Positions 45,755-58,600 of a stretch of DNA of 64,000 bases are shown one piece after another; the first letter of the stretch is position 1; each line of letters opens with the position of its first letter. The stretch is from positions 25,154,288 through 25,218,287 of the forward strand of contig NC_092676.1 of assembly GCF_964355755.1 (NCBI RefSeq), read 5' to 3'. The notes beneath the pieces are model-generated. The model worked only from the letters and a program-made list of their open reading frames with translations, was not told the DNA's origin and did not search any database. Source of the stretch: Antedon mediterranea. Lineage: Eukaryota; Echinodermata; Crinoidea; Comatulida; Antedonidae. The position numbers were made by a program, and so were the translations under genes.

Positions 45755-46580
45755 CAAATGTCAGCATTGATTTTGTGTACCTCTGAGTAGTATGTGATAT
45801 TAAATTTTACATTAGGCCAAATAAAAAAAAAATTTAGTTTCACGTTCACTGTATTTAAATTGAATGGGGTTTTACCATACGGTACTTAATGGTAAAAAGA
45901 TCAAAAAGGTAACTTGCAATCAGTTTCCTTTAATTAGTCAGCATTGATTTTGTGTACCTCTCAGTAGTATGTGATATTAAATTTTACATTAGGCCAAATA
46001 AAAAAAAAATTTAGTTTCAAGTTCACTGTATTTAAATTGAATGGGGTTTTACCATACGGTACTTAATGATAAAAGGATCGAAGGTATTCTTCGGTTTCCT
46101 CAAAACTTTGAACCCACTATCTATATATAATATAAAAATTAATAAACACAATTGTGATATCTTATTGCTTTGAGCCACACAAACTCATGTGATATTAAAT
46201 TTTAGGCCAAATAAAAAAGAAATTTAATGGGGTTTTACCATTACGATACTCAATGGTAAAAAGATAAAAGATAACTTGCAATTAGATTTCTTAACACTTT
46301 AGACATTATCTAAATACAATACAAAAATTAATAAACATAATTGTGATATCTTATTGCTTTGAGCCAAACAAACGCATGTGATATTAAATTTTACATTAGG
46401 CCAAATAAATTACATGCACTGTATTTAAATTTAATGGGGTTTTACCATTTACGGTATTAATGGTAAAATTGAAGGTAACTTGCAATCTGTTTCCTCAAAA
46501 CTTTGAACCCATTATCTACTGTATATAAAATTGTCAACACAATTGTGTATATCTTATTGCTTTGACCCACACGAACCATA
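45755..46580. repeat. Tandem array, about four units of 180-210 bp
   Basis: Each unit contains GTGATATTAAATTTTA(CATT)AGGCCAAATAAA, AATGGGGTTTTACCATA and GGTAACTTGCAAT-like boxes. Units 1 and 2 are nearly identical; 3 and 4 are diverged and share ATTGTGATATCTTATTGCTT. Confidence 0.88.
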
Positions 46581-47270
46581 TTTAAAATAAAATCAAATCA
46601 GCATTGCTTTGCAAGGATTGTACTTTAGTATTTCATAACATAACAATCCACTTGGTATTTACAGAACAATAAGCGTTCAATAAATGTAAAATTTATTCAA
46701 TAAACTGTTTCATTTAAACAGTTTGACTCTCAGAACTGTTAATAGTAGAACCACTATTAATGGGAAACATGCAATACCCAACAAAGTGTTCTTTAAATAT
46801 AGGTGTCAAATGAATAGGGGTATCTACCCCTTTAATAAGGTTGTCTCAAAGGAGGGGCTCTACAAAAAGGTTTTGAACTAAATTATATAAGTTATAATAT
46901 ACTTAACACTACTTACCATAAGACATAAAATACTACATTCCATTAAAACCAGTTATAAGTGGATCCGTTACAAGTATATTTAAGTAAATCCTAAGATTTA
47001 AAAAGAATCACAGAGTCTAACAGAGAAATCTACTAGCTAATACCATAGACTGAGCCTTTTGTAAGGGACCTTTTTGCTGGAATTGGAACCTAGAATAATT
47101 CAGGGTTGGGTACAATAGCATCTGCATAACAAAAGAAGACTATCAAAATAGCTCTTTAGGCTGATGGTACTGTAGCTCACTGGAATGTGAATCAATTTGG
47201 GGTTTAGGAAAGGTGTTGTTGCTATGATTAGACAATCTACGAAAAGTTGAGATATGCACAGTTCTAAATT

Positions 47271-47642
47271 TAAAGCTCTGTCTACACTATGAAACTTTAT
47301 GTTGCCAATGTAATGTGCCCATATATGGATATGATGATGTCATATCACTATGAGTCTTCTCGGATAAGGATAATAAACCGTAGGTCCAGTGTACACAACT
47401 TGCTCGTGTGCACTTTAAAGAACCTAGTACATCTTTCGAGACGAGTAGGGGGTTACTCCGGTGTATTAGTACATCACAGCCACTGATCACCAACTGGGCC
47501 CTCTGGGAGATCAGTCTTTGACTGAAGAGGTCACCCAGCATAAAGATAAAACAAACAAACTGTATTTGAGCATATCACTACCATATATGGGTACATCACA
47601 CTTTTTTTTGCCAAACTAGTTTGATAGTGTAGACAGAGATTA
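47271..47642 (-). mobile_element. MITE family A, copy 11, split by a SINE
   Basis: Left part 47271-47350 (AAAGCTCTGTCTACACTATG ... CATATCACTA) and right part about 47560-47642 (GAGCATATCACTACCATATA ... GTTTGATAGTGTAGACAGAG) form one MITE interrupted by the SINE at 47351-47555. Confidence 0.88.
47351..47555 (+). mobile_element. tRNA-derived SINE family S, head-less copy nested in a MITE
   Basis: Starts at GAGTCTTCTCGGATAAGGAT and runs through CTTTCGAGACGAGTAGGGGG to GTCACCCAGCATAAAGATAA plus an A-rich tail. The tRNA head is missing, as in 5'-truncated retrotransposition. Confidence 0.85.
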
Positions 47643-48586
47643 AAACTTTCATGATTACATAACAAAACATAATGCAGTTGTTTGTAATATTGAAAGCTGT
47701 TGTTTTTTTTTACTAATTATTGACTGTTGACTGAAATTTGACTTATTCTAATGATTTATTACACTCTGTACAGTGATTTATGACAGCTTGTATTTGTGAT
47801 GGAGTGATTTCGGTTTGACATGCAAATTCTAAACTTCCTTTGCTACAAATTTGTCAGTGAATTATTTTACCAGTGCAGAATATTTTTCCTATAGTATAAT
47901 ACCACACTATAATACAAGGAATAGGCAGATCATAGAGGGGTTGCAGCTGACCAGCAAAAGTTTACTTAATTTCACGATTTGTAGCCCTGTGTTCCCCTAT
48001 TTCAAAATCTTGGATCCATCAATGCAGAAAATCCACAAAATAAAATTGAAATTTCATGAGGGACCCTATAAACTTTGTTCTGCTTCAGTGCTTTTTTAAA
48101 CAATACAATAATACCTGCAAACTTTAAACACTGAACTTAAATCTTACTAGTTAGCAGCCAGCCAACTAGTATTAGTAAAACTGATTGTTTAAACAATGGT
48201 TTTAAATTAAACTTTTTGCTTACCAATACAATACTAAGCTTTTGTAGTTTGTAATGCCATTGTATTTTGTACCTTTTTTGTCTTTGTACTGCAATAGGAT
48301 TTAGAGCCCTGAGCCAAAGGTGACAAAGTCTAGTTCTTTTATTCTCATTCATTTATTCGGGTCATAAAAGTTGTGGAACTTTAGTTTAGTTCTTTTACAA
48401 AATCAGTGAAGTGCATCTCCCATATATTATTATTTCCATAATCCTATGAAAACAAAAAGCCTTTTGCAAGAATAAAATTATTAAAAATGAGCAAATTATT
48501 ATCAGGATTAGTAAGATTATGTTGATGGTTTGAGTTTGGCTTTATTCCCATGGTCCTAGGTTCAATTCTTCTACACTGTACTCTCA

Positions 48587-48735
48587 GTACCGTAACACAG
48601 AGGCTCAAGGCCCCTGGTTTAGAGGCCTAAGTGCATGTTTGGCCTTTTTTCATCTGAGAACTGCTCAGGGGCTCCAATAAGCTCCGGGGCCATGGGTTTA
48701 GCCAGTGAGGGCTCATAGCCCTTATGCCACTGACT
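48587..48735. mobile_element. hAT-like element, copy 3 (inverted relative to copies 1-2)
   Basis: Ends CAGTACCGTAACAC and CTTATGCCACTG. The interior AGGCCCCTGGTTTAG and CATGGGTTTAGCCAGTGAGG are the inverse of the GGTAAACCAGGGCC and CTCACTGGCTAAACCC boxes of copy 2. Confidence 0.7.
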
Positions 48736-49862
48736 GTACTGTATGCTTTAAAACTAAATCATTTACAAACAATTCAATTATACATATTACTGGTAAAATC
48801 TAATTATCCCATCACATCAACAAGGTATTCCACCATAGGAACCAAGTTTAATCAAATAATGGTAATACCCACAGTATACATAGAACTCTGGCACACGTCC
48901 TCTCATCTGAGGTACACAACTGTTATTCAGAGAACACCCTTTTAAGGGGACACTTCGGCCCTTTAAAAGAGATGCTATTGTAATTGTGACAACAGGTACC
49001 ACACAAAGAATGAAAAGGTTTGGATCCTGGTTTGTATGCTTGACTTCAATGTCTTATAGCTAGAATGCGTTTAAATGTAAAGCCTACTGGGCTAGCATTC
49101 TTCCTAGCCCAACTAGATCTTGCTATAGGTTATATATTACTATTATAGTCCTGTTGACAATGTTATTAATAGGTCAAGCCAACGTTGCTAAGAAGCTGTT
49201 TTAAAGTTCCGGGCTAACACTTGAAAACGTAATGTCAATATTTAAACTTTAAGGCTCTTTAGAAACCAGCAAACTGTTACCATTCACAAGAAAATCAATT
49301 TCAACACTAGCTAAAGAAAAGATGGAGAACATGAATAGAAGTCAGAATGCGGGGGATGTATAAAAATGTAGAGAAGAATGTTATTATTAATAGAAATACT
49401 ATCCAGTTAATAAGATAATAATCTATTTTGTATTAGAGAGCTTTCAATTCAGTCCAGCAAAGAAACTATGTCATGTTAGTTCATTGTGCGCATACAGAGA
49501 TATTGTGATGTGTGTCCTCGCTCCCCACCTCAACACAGGTTTGATGATTCCTAGGTCTGGGTAACGACATATTGATTGACCTGACCTTGGTTGGTTGCAA
49601 ATTGAAACAAAATTAACTTACTTTGATTTATGTAATGTACTGTACTTTTTAGTACATGGTTACAACTCAGTAACAGGAACAGGATAAAATGTAGTTTTTT
49701 TCATTTTTTGAATAGTTGTCGATTTGTTGAAAATAATTTATTTCACTTATGTTTATTATTAGAATAAATACTATAGTTTCTATTAATTTTGTTTTTGTTA
49801 AGTTTAAACTAATGTTTTCTATTGTTAACAGAGATTGTGGTAAATTTGTCTCACTTTAGTTA

Positions 49863-50125
49863 GTGTGGGAAATTTCAGATGTTTTCACGGTCATCTTTTT
49901 GGTTATGGCGTGAACAAATGAGTTATTTATACAACATACAACAAATGTAAAAAAATGTAATGTACTGTAGGAGGTACTGTAAATACTTGAATTTAAACAC
50001 TGAATGTGGGAAATTTCAGATGTTGTCGTGCTCATTTTTTGATTACGGTGTGAACAAAAAAAAGTTATATTAACATACTACAGTAAAATGTAAAAAAACA
50101 ACGTAATGTACAGTACTGTAAATAC
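49863..50125. repeat. Tandem duplication, unit about 135-140 bp, two copies
   Basis: TGTGGGAAATTTCAGATGTT, a CTCAT/GTCAT-TTTTTGATTACGG-like box, GTGTGAACAAA, TAATGTACTGTA and CTGTAAATACTTGA occur in the same order twice. Confidence 0.85.
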
Positions 50126-50651
50126 TTGACTTGAGTATAGCATTGACACTGTATAAATTATTGTTTTTCTTGGATTATGATCAAATATAGCAGATTATCA
50201 TTTTCAAAAAACCAACCAATTGCATGAGCGATGTTCAACAAAGTGTACTTGTGTCACGGTACAACGGCTATGAATCTATGTAAAATTCCCATTAGTTAAT
50301 AGTTTAACATTGAAATTATAATTTGAGGAAAAATGTGAACAACAATCCAAAAATGCCTACTGCAATGTTAACCAAATTTTATGAACATCACAAACCTTAC
50401 CTTACCTGGATAAACTAACATTGGCCATTTCTCTCTGAGAAGAGTGCTACAATTCAAAATACAGTATCAATGACACATTTCATGTACCCTGTTCCCAAAT
50501 GGGAATAACCCAACTCACCACCATAATCATTTCTTTTCAAGACATGGTAGGCGTACTGTAAACAGAATGATGGGCTAAAAAATTTCATGAAGCTTAAGAA
50601 TCATAAATACAGTACATTTTTTGTTTTAAAAAATGGATTCTATAACTTTAC

Positions 50652-50699
50652 CTGACATGGACCTCAACAGAAAGGCCTGCTTGCAGATTTCTTTTGTAT
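50652..50699 (-). other. Candidate eps8 non-coding 5' exon
   Basis: On the minus strand, TTCTTTTTCAG precedes and CAG|GTAAAG follows a 48-base segment containing AAATCTGCAAGCAGGCC. Good sites at both ends make it a plausible UTR exon. A second candidate ends at 50406 (CCAG|GTAAGG). RNA evidence would be needed. Confidence 0.3.
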
Positions 50700-53600
50700 C
50701 TGAAAAAGAACAAGTCAATTCTACAAATTAGTATAAAAAAATACACTAAATAATGTATATAATATCGTATGTACAGTAGTATTGGTACACAGTAAGACTT
50801 TTCTATACAGTAAGTTTTTATTTATATTTTGCAGTAATTATATGTTACACTAACTGTAGGCCCTATTACCTTCTTAATCTACAAATTTTACATTCTATTA
50901 TAGTGGTTTTTCTTAATATTGAAGCTTATCGCACACTCTAACCAGCGGTGGTAAATAATCAGTAGTGTACTTTGTACCTAAACAAAGATACTCCCAAGAC
51001 TAACCACACAGTTTACTCAACTACTGTACATATTTTTAATAAAGAACCAGTCAATGTATTAGGCCTCAATTTAGGTACGAGACTCCAGTACAGTACTGTA
51101 TGTACATAAACCTATATAGTTTTGACTTCAAACACAAATAGGCCTACTACAAGCACCCCTCATTTACACTATAGCAAGCCTTTCGTTTTGGGACAGTAGA
51201 TAAGAAGAGACAGTAATTTAACAGACTGAAAAATGAGAGAAACATTTTTTATTCCAACCATGTTAAACAAGATAAATTAACGTCTAAATTGTTGTTTCAT
51301 CGACACTACTGTACAGCCACATGTTAATATTGTTTTTCATAATTTTTTTGTAATTTGTAATTGCCCTGCACCAAAAGGAGAGTACAGTGCTCACAAAGTC
51401 ATCACTTTTATAGGCAGCGCTGCCTGGCGGATACTGTAATATACAGTACATCCCTGTATTGTCAGTTTATCTTATTATGTATTCATTGTCTGTTTTGTAT
51501 AATTGTATTGTCTTTCTGGAAAATAATAGATGAATGAATATTAATGAAGTAGAAGCCATCGTACAGTATGTTTAAAAGATTGTGATATTCAGTTAAAATA
51601 AACCTCAGGTGTACTCCACCAACACTACGGTTGGTAAGGTTTCAACCTGATTACTTTTTGACAGATACCTTTGACAACCCAGTGGCTTGAACAGAGATTG
51701 TTCTCCTTTCTTGCGAAAACCACACCACTTTTTTTTATGAGGCTACATCACTGTCAGGTGTACATGGCCACCTATTGTACAAAACCTATCTATCCATCCG
51801 AAACAAGTGTCCCTGTCATTTTATATATTAAACTCACTACAATACAATCTATTGTTATAACTTATTGATCCACTGCCGCCATATAACATCAATATTCTAT
51901 TCAATTGCAATATTGTACAGTACACACAAGGTTATAATAGCCTATAGATAGTTTAGACAATAATGTAACGTCAACATTATAGGAAGATAGAGCTTTATAA
52001 ATAGAAGCACTATGCTACAATGTTTTAATTACAATTTTCTAGAATATTAATTAGTTATCATTTTTAAATACGTCCAGCATGCATAAAACGGTTCTAAAGA
52101 AATACAGTAATAATAATCAATGCTGAATATACTGTATGTTCATTGAATTGATTTACTGTATGATTGTTTGATTGTTTTGTATTTAAAAACAACAATTTGA
52201 CTGCATGGTACTTCCATTTTTGGCCTCAACCAATGGGTAAAAATATGTAAAGATATGTTGTGGAAGATGACCCTTTTGATAGCACTTTATGCCTTATCTG
52301 AAGAGTACATGAGAATAAATGAGTAGGCCTTTCAATGAAACCAACTGGCAAATTAAATTCATACTAGAGCACTCTGTAAAAAGACTGGACTTCTTTAGTT
52401 TTTTTGTTTTATCTTTTATTGGGGATAAGAGGGAGGGACTACAGTACTGTAAATATCATTGTATTTTTAACATACTGTACTACAGTATGTACTATGTATT
52501 GACCAATACTGTTTTGGAAATCCCCTGACTTACTAATTCAAGATTCTAGTATTTCCTTTTATTTTTAATTGAGGTGATAGTATCAACAATTTCCTGTAAC
52601 CTATGTTATCTAACCAAATTTCAAACTAAAATTACCAATGGGGTTTTCTATGGCCAGTTACTGAAGACACAAGTTATTTTTTAATGTCTCTTGTTTATAA
52701 GTGTTCATTCAAGAAATCAGCACATGAGTCGAGTTCCAGTTAGGTTGGGTTAGGGCTATAAACAACGGCGTATGCTAACAGAAAAACCATATCATCTACA
52801 TTTTAATTACAATAACAGTGTTTAATATACAATAATGTCTGTTAATGTAATTAAATCCATAATCGCATTGGACTTTTATGTTAAGACTTACCAACTGAAT
52901 ATTGTAATAAAAGTTTTACCATAACAACATGCCAAGTAAAAACTGATCAAGACAGGTAAAAAAATATATAACTTGGAATATTGGTAACAAAAGCGTGGCA
53001 AGGTGGCTTCACCAATTTTAGACTCATTTAAGATTAATTTAAAAACTCATTTATTTTAATTTCAGGATACAATGACTGAGCCTTTGATCATTCATCTTTT
53101 TGGAGTTGGCGCAATAAACAAATGAACATTTGTTTATAATTCTATTCATGTATTTAATAGCAAGTTTGTTAGATCTCTTCAATTTCTTTGTTATTGTATT
53201 TATTTCAAATGTAAATCAACCAACCAAATTTCATTTGTACCTCATTGTTGTATAAATGACAATAAATACTATTGTATCAATAATTTTTGATTATGATTAT
53301 AATTGACTACTGTATATGCTTTGTACTCTAATTATAATTTTTTTTAAGACAATGACAGGGATTTTTTAGACTGGGACATGCTAACAAATATAATATGAAA
53401 GGTCCATTAAAAAAATAGACAATTTTAGTAGTTACAAATTTCATTTTAGAAGGGGGAGGGTGCATGTGTGCGCTAAGCACCACCCTTAGATTTTTCCCTG
53501 CATAGTGTACTGTAGCTTTAATACTCGCTTTACAAACTCCCTTCCTTCTTTCCTCCACCACCCATCACCAGTACTGCTCAGCCTCCTGACTGATGCTGTT

Positions 53601-55623
53601 GTCACTGTTGTCAACCAGTCGATAATATGTAATTTATAATGGTTTAGACTAAGACATTTTTGCACTTTGTATCTAACCAAAGATTCATAACAGAAAATGT
53701 TACAGATTTGGCTACTCAAACACTGTACAGGTATAATAAATAGCCTATATCAATGACATAAATGATGCAGCAACAGGTGAATTAAAAACGCCAGGGCGTT
53801 AAGCATAGATTGCCTGCTCTGAACATTCTGTTCTGTGACATAACAAATGACAGGTAGCCTATACAGCCTGTATTGTAGTCTGCCTCCTCCACCAGTCCTA
53901 CCTACCTGTGTAGTATAGTAGATTAGAAATAGTGACAAGTACCAACACTATGTATATCACTTATCAATTATGACAACGGAAAATCTCAACATGATTACCT
54001 TATTTGATGTAAAATCCTTTGTTTCCAACGTTTTTAAAGGAGAAAATATCCGTAAATTGTCCTCAAAACTGAATACTTGTTGGAGGATTATATTGTCGTC
54101 TGCGTATAAACAGTTCTCTTCTCGCGATCGCGTAAAACCCTACTTTTCTGGGTGTTGGTAGGCTAAGACTGGATGCTCAGTTTACAAAAAGATTATGAGG
54201 GCGCTATTACAAAAAATATAATTATTTTGATGACTAAATTGATAAACATTATGACAGACCCTGCCCTCTTGTAAAGTCACACCTTTTTGGAAAGTATTGT
54301 AGGCAGTGGGAGTGTTCAGATATGCTATTCATTTCTTTTTGTGAAATCTGTAAGATTAAAAACCCATTTCATTTGTATAATCCCGGTGTATAATACAATT
54401 ACGGATCACAAAGACGTGTTCCTTTTATAAAATAAATAAATATCTTTATTGAACATACGCCTTTAAATCGGCGGCACACGTTCTTCTGGACGGTGCGTTC
54501 TTGTATACATTACGTTAGCCTGAAGGCTAAATAAAAGTATAATGAGAAAAAAAAAGAAAAAAACATTTAAAAGAAAGGAAACGGATTAATAATATGGGAA
54601 ATCTTACCTTATATATATTTCGCCTCGTTTGCCTTTTAGGCTAATAGGACTCGTGTGTCCCAAATGAGCCCGGCTGTGTAATGTTCTAAAAAAGGGTTAT
54701 ACTCATAAAAGCTTACTCAGTCTGGTTGTGTGTGGTTTTATTTAAATTTTCAGAAAATCAGTATTAACTGCATCAATTATGACAAAAAGAATTACGACAT
54801 GAATATTTTAAAATGCTGGGTATTATTAACTTTGAAAGCACTTAAAATTAAACACAAAAAAAAATAAAAAATCTGTTGTAATTCAACAAACTTAAAACAT
54901 ATCAAATGAATATAATTATAATTCTAAAGCAGAGTTACTCAAAATAAACACAGTAACTATTAATATAATAAGTTTATTAAAAAATACAATTAGGCTGTTT
55001 TTGTACACTTTACACATTATAGGGGCCTAATCTTGATTCTACATAAACTTCAAACTACAGCGTATCATGCGAATTTTTTTTTTTCATGGGCCAAGCTTAC
55101 TTTGGGTCCGAGTGATTGTAGGCGTCATGATTACAATAATGTATATGAGTGGCTGCACGCCACGTTAGTTTATATGCAAAAATTCAATTTCCAGGCATTT
55201 TTATTTGCTTATATTCAAGATAAAGCAAAACAAATTTACAAAGATGGACATTGTGTTAATCAATTATATTGAGAACAACATTAATAAACAGTCACACGAT
55301 TTTACGGCATACATATCAATATTTGATTCATTAAAAATCATTTGTAAATATAACAGCTGATTATTCGTTCCATCGTGGTTGATTGTGGTATCACGAACCC
55401 TCAACGTTTCATTGGTTAGTTGTAAAGAACAACATTATCTTTCCTTTTCTTGGAAGTTTTCTTTTTAATTATAAATAACGATAATAGTAGTATTGGATAA
55501 CTACATCGTCAGTCATAACATTTCATTAAAAGTTATAGTATTGACGTAATCATTGTCAATGCCAAATAATGACGTCATCTCTATCAATGACGTAGTATTG
55601 GTTACACCATTTACACACACGCA
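50700..55623. other. Intergenic region between eps8 and sfrp3/4
   Basis: No supported coding gene. Near 52990-53275 there is a decayed LINE-like 3' tail (AACTCATTTATTTTAATTTC, then a GTATAAATGACAATAAATAC end). A minus-strand donor-like ATAAG|GTAAGA near 54607 could end a first exon of eps8. ACAGTACTGTA palindromes are frequent (50110, 51090, 52440). Confidence 0.35.
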
Positions 55624-58600
55624 TTATATTCTGGCTTTATTAGGCCTACTTCTGTTACCGGAACGTGATCGTTGAGTTGGCGGTTGTGCAGTACCTCTTT
55701 TTTTTCTTTGCCTTCTTTTTTTGGTTCTTGTTTTCTTACCCGATTCCTGTCGCTGAGCTTTCTTTAACCTCTTATACCATTTCTAATATAATAGGTAAAT
55801 GTAATCAAAATATTATTTCCATCTAATTTAAATAGAGGTCTCGGTTAAGGATTCCCTCGATCCAATATAACAAACAAACATATAAACCTCTATTCATAAA
55901 ATGTACGCCTTTATAGAATAGAATAGTCCAAGATTAACTACTAACCAGGGAAACGCGCACGGCGTGTACATCGGAAATACACACTTCCGGTATCTCCCAC
56001 CACGCGCATCCGGTACCTTGTTTGTTTACACGCGCGAAATCACACATATCAACCATACGCACAATAACTTTGAACGCGCAATCGATCGTCTGGGAAGCTG
56101 CGCTATAATCTTTTGGTAACTGTTCTGCAATATTGTATTTTATTTTTATAATACCTTTACAAGACTTGGCCATTCACTGTTCCATTCTTCAACAATACAG
56201 TCGTCCCTCAGCATCAAATGTCCGTCAGCCAGATGTTGGTCGCACATTATCAGATATTCCTTTCCTGGAATCACATCTGGGCAAACACAATCGTCATGAG
56301 ACCATAATATAACCTAGTATAGTTAAAAATTAGTATTAAATTGGAAAAACTTTTCCAAATGTTTAATTCTCATAACTGTGGACATCTATCAACATTTGTT
56401 TGATCGTATTTGAAATATGGGTATGTGATAATTTTACCTCATCCTTTGGAATTGATATGTCTTGAAAATGTAGAACATCAATTACGTTTACGATGGTCCA
56501 GGTTCTTCCACTTTGGAGTGCGGGAGGATACTCCAAACCAGTTACATTAGCCCTTATAGCTGAAAAGAATAATTGATAAAACAATTTTACCTCAGGAATG
56601 GACCGTAAAATTACGTAGCCATAACATCGGCAAGGGTTCAAGTCTCACGGTGCTCAATGGTGCTGGTGGTAGAACGAGTCTTCTCGGATAAGGACTGTAA
56701 ACCGTATGTCTAGCGTACACATCTAGCTCAAGGCACTACCCACTACTATACATCTTTCGAGACGAATAGGGGTTTACCCCGGTGTACTAGTACATACATA
56801 GCCACTGTCACTCAATCACTGATCATAACTGGGCCCGGCCCTCTGAGAGACCGATTTTTTACTGAAAAGGTCACCCAGTATAAATAAATATTAAATATAA
56901 AATACAAAAATCAATGACTTATATCAAGTTTTAAACTTCCGCTATATTGTTATGATTGTTTGTGTTTGTTGTTCTAGTTCGTGTCTCAAACATTTAAGCT
57001 GTTTCCTATACTACTACTTGGACGCACCGCAGGATGTAGTATGCGCGTAATCCAAACGAGTTGACCAATCACAAGCGTCATTTCTTATGATGAGCGTCGA
57101 TTGGTCAAATTATTTACCGTAGCGTTACAAGCGACATTTCTTATGATGAGCGTCGATTGGTCAAATTACTTACCGTAGCGTTATAAAACATACTTTATAC
57201 ATCAGAACAAAACAATCACTGTTTGATGTTTCCTGTTCGAATTATTTAACTGAATAATTTAATAAAAAATATCATAAATCATGCACAAGTTTCTGATATA
57301 ATCACGTAGGAAGGAAATAAACGCGACAGTCAATTTGTTGTAATAAAATGCATATTTACGACCACCTTGACTGGTGTTTGCTGTATGCAATTTTAATAAA
57401 TTAAACAATAGTATAGGCCTACATTCATTGTGTTACGGAGTTTGGTTCGCATTTTGTTCTTTTTATACTCCATGTTGTAATTTCTTTCTTTTTCCGTACT
57501 AAACCATGGACTTCCATGTTAAAGCAAACATTCCATGTACTGTATCAACATGGCATTAACTGTCAGAATCATGAAAATCATGATATGTACCCTATTTATT
57601 TGAATAAGCGCCCGGGTCAGTGGGTTTTATGGAGGCGTTTATACAGGGAGGGGGAGGGGCTTTATTATTTGTCGGGGGTAGGGGTATTGGTAACATATAT
57701 ACTCAAACATGAACAAATTCAACACGTTTATTCGAATGAATACGGTAATCAGTATCATACTCTCACATGTGGCATCACCAGGTTTGTATTAAGCTACGGT
57801 CTCCTACTCGGTATAATTCCCAAAGGTAGGTAGGTGGTGGGGGAGGGATTCAGTGTAGACCTTAACCAGGGGGAAAGGGATAATTAATTTGGTAATTCGG
57901 CCCATATAGCCTGTGAAATTGCACGCGTTGTTAGTAAAACCACAAACTTGCTCGTACGCACATACAGGCCACTTTTCATTTGGACATTTATCACCAGTAT
58001 TACAGTGCGGTATCCTTTGTCAAATACACCACCACGGTTGTTTAAAACTTATTGGTGAAAGGGTTAGGGGTTATTTGTAAACATGTGCGTTAAATGTCGT
58101 AAGACGGAGGAATGCTTTTAAAAAATTTTGTTTTGACAAAATTCAAAAGTATATAATGTCATCGACGATGTGGTATAAAAATAAATTATAGTATCAGACG
58201 TTGAAACCAAAGGGAAGTTATCAATCATTGTTATTATTTTAATACAATTTAAACGAGCCACCGTGACTATAGGACCACTAATCTAGCCGATACCAATAGT
58301 GTTTATTATTCATGTGCCAGACAATTTTAAAGTGATCAAGCGATTTTTTTTAGGTTTATCAATTCCTCTGTATTTAGGCCTACATGCGTCCAACAACAAC
58401 ATTTTTACACGTACGACGCGGCGTCGATTCGTATTTAGATCAGTAGGCCTACGGTATTCATAATGTTACCGCATCGATTTCTTTGGAATTGATATGTCCT
58501 GGAAATGTACAACGTAAATTTCATTTACGACGGTTCAAGTCCTTTCCAATTGATGCACTCAAGTCAATTCAATTCAACATATATTTCAACCAAAATCAAA

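Larger units (their letters stand above)
43500..50650. other. Upstream (5' UTR intron) region of eps8, repeat-rich
   Basis: No protein-coding gene is supported. The region holds the hAT-like copies 2 and 3, a tRNA-like duplication, a 180-bp-unit tandem array, MITE copy 11 with a nested SINE, and a 135-bp tandem pair, all listed separately. Confidence 0.4.

Noticed and set aside
47287-47541. 84-aa minus-strand frame (also the similar 69-aa frame at 38341-38550)
   Set aside because: Both are translations of the same SINE family, not a protein family.
57516-57833. 105-aa plus-strand frame in an sfrp3/4 intron
   Set aside because: No motif or splice context; low-complexity G-rich middle.
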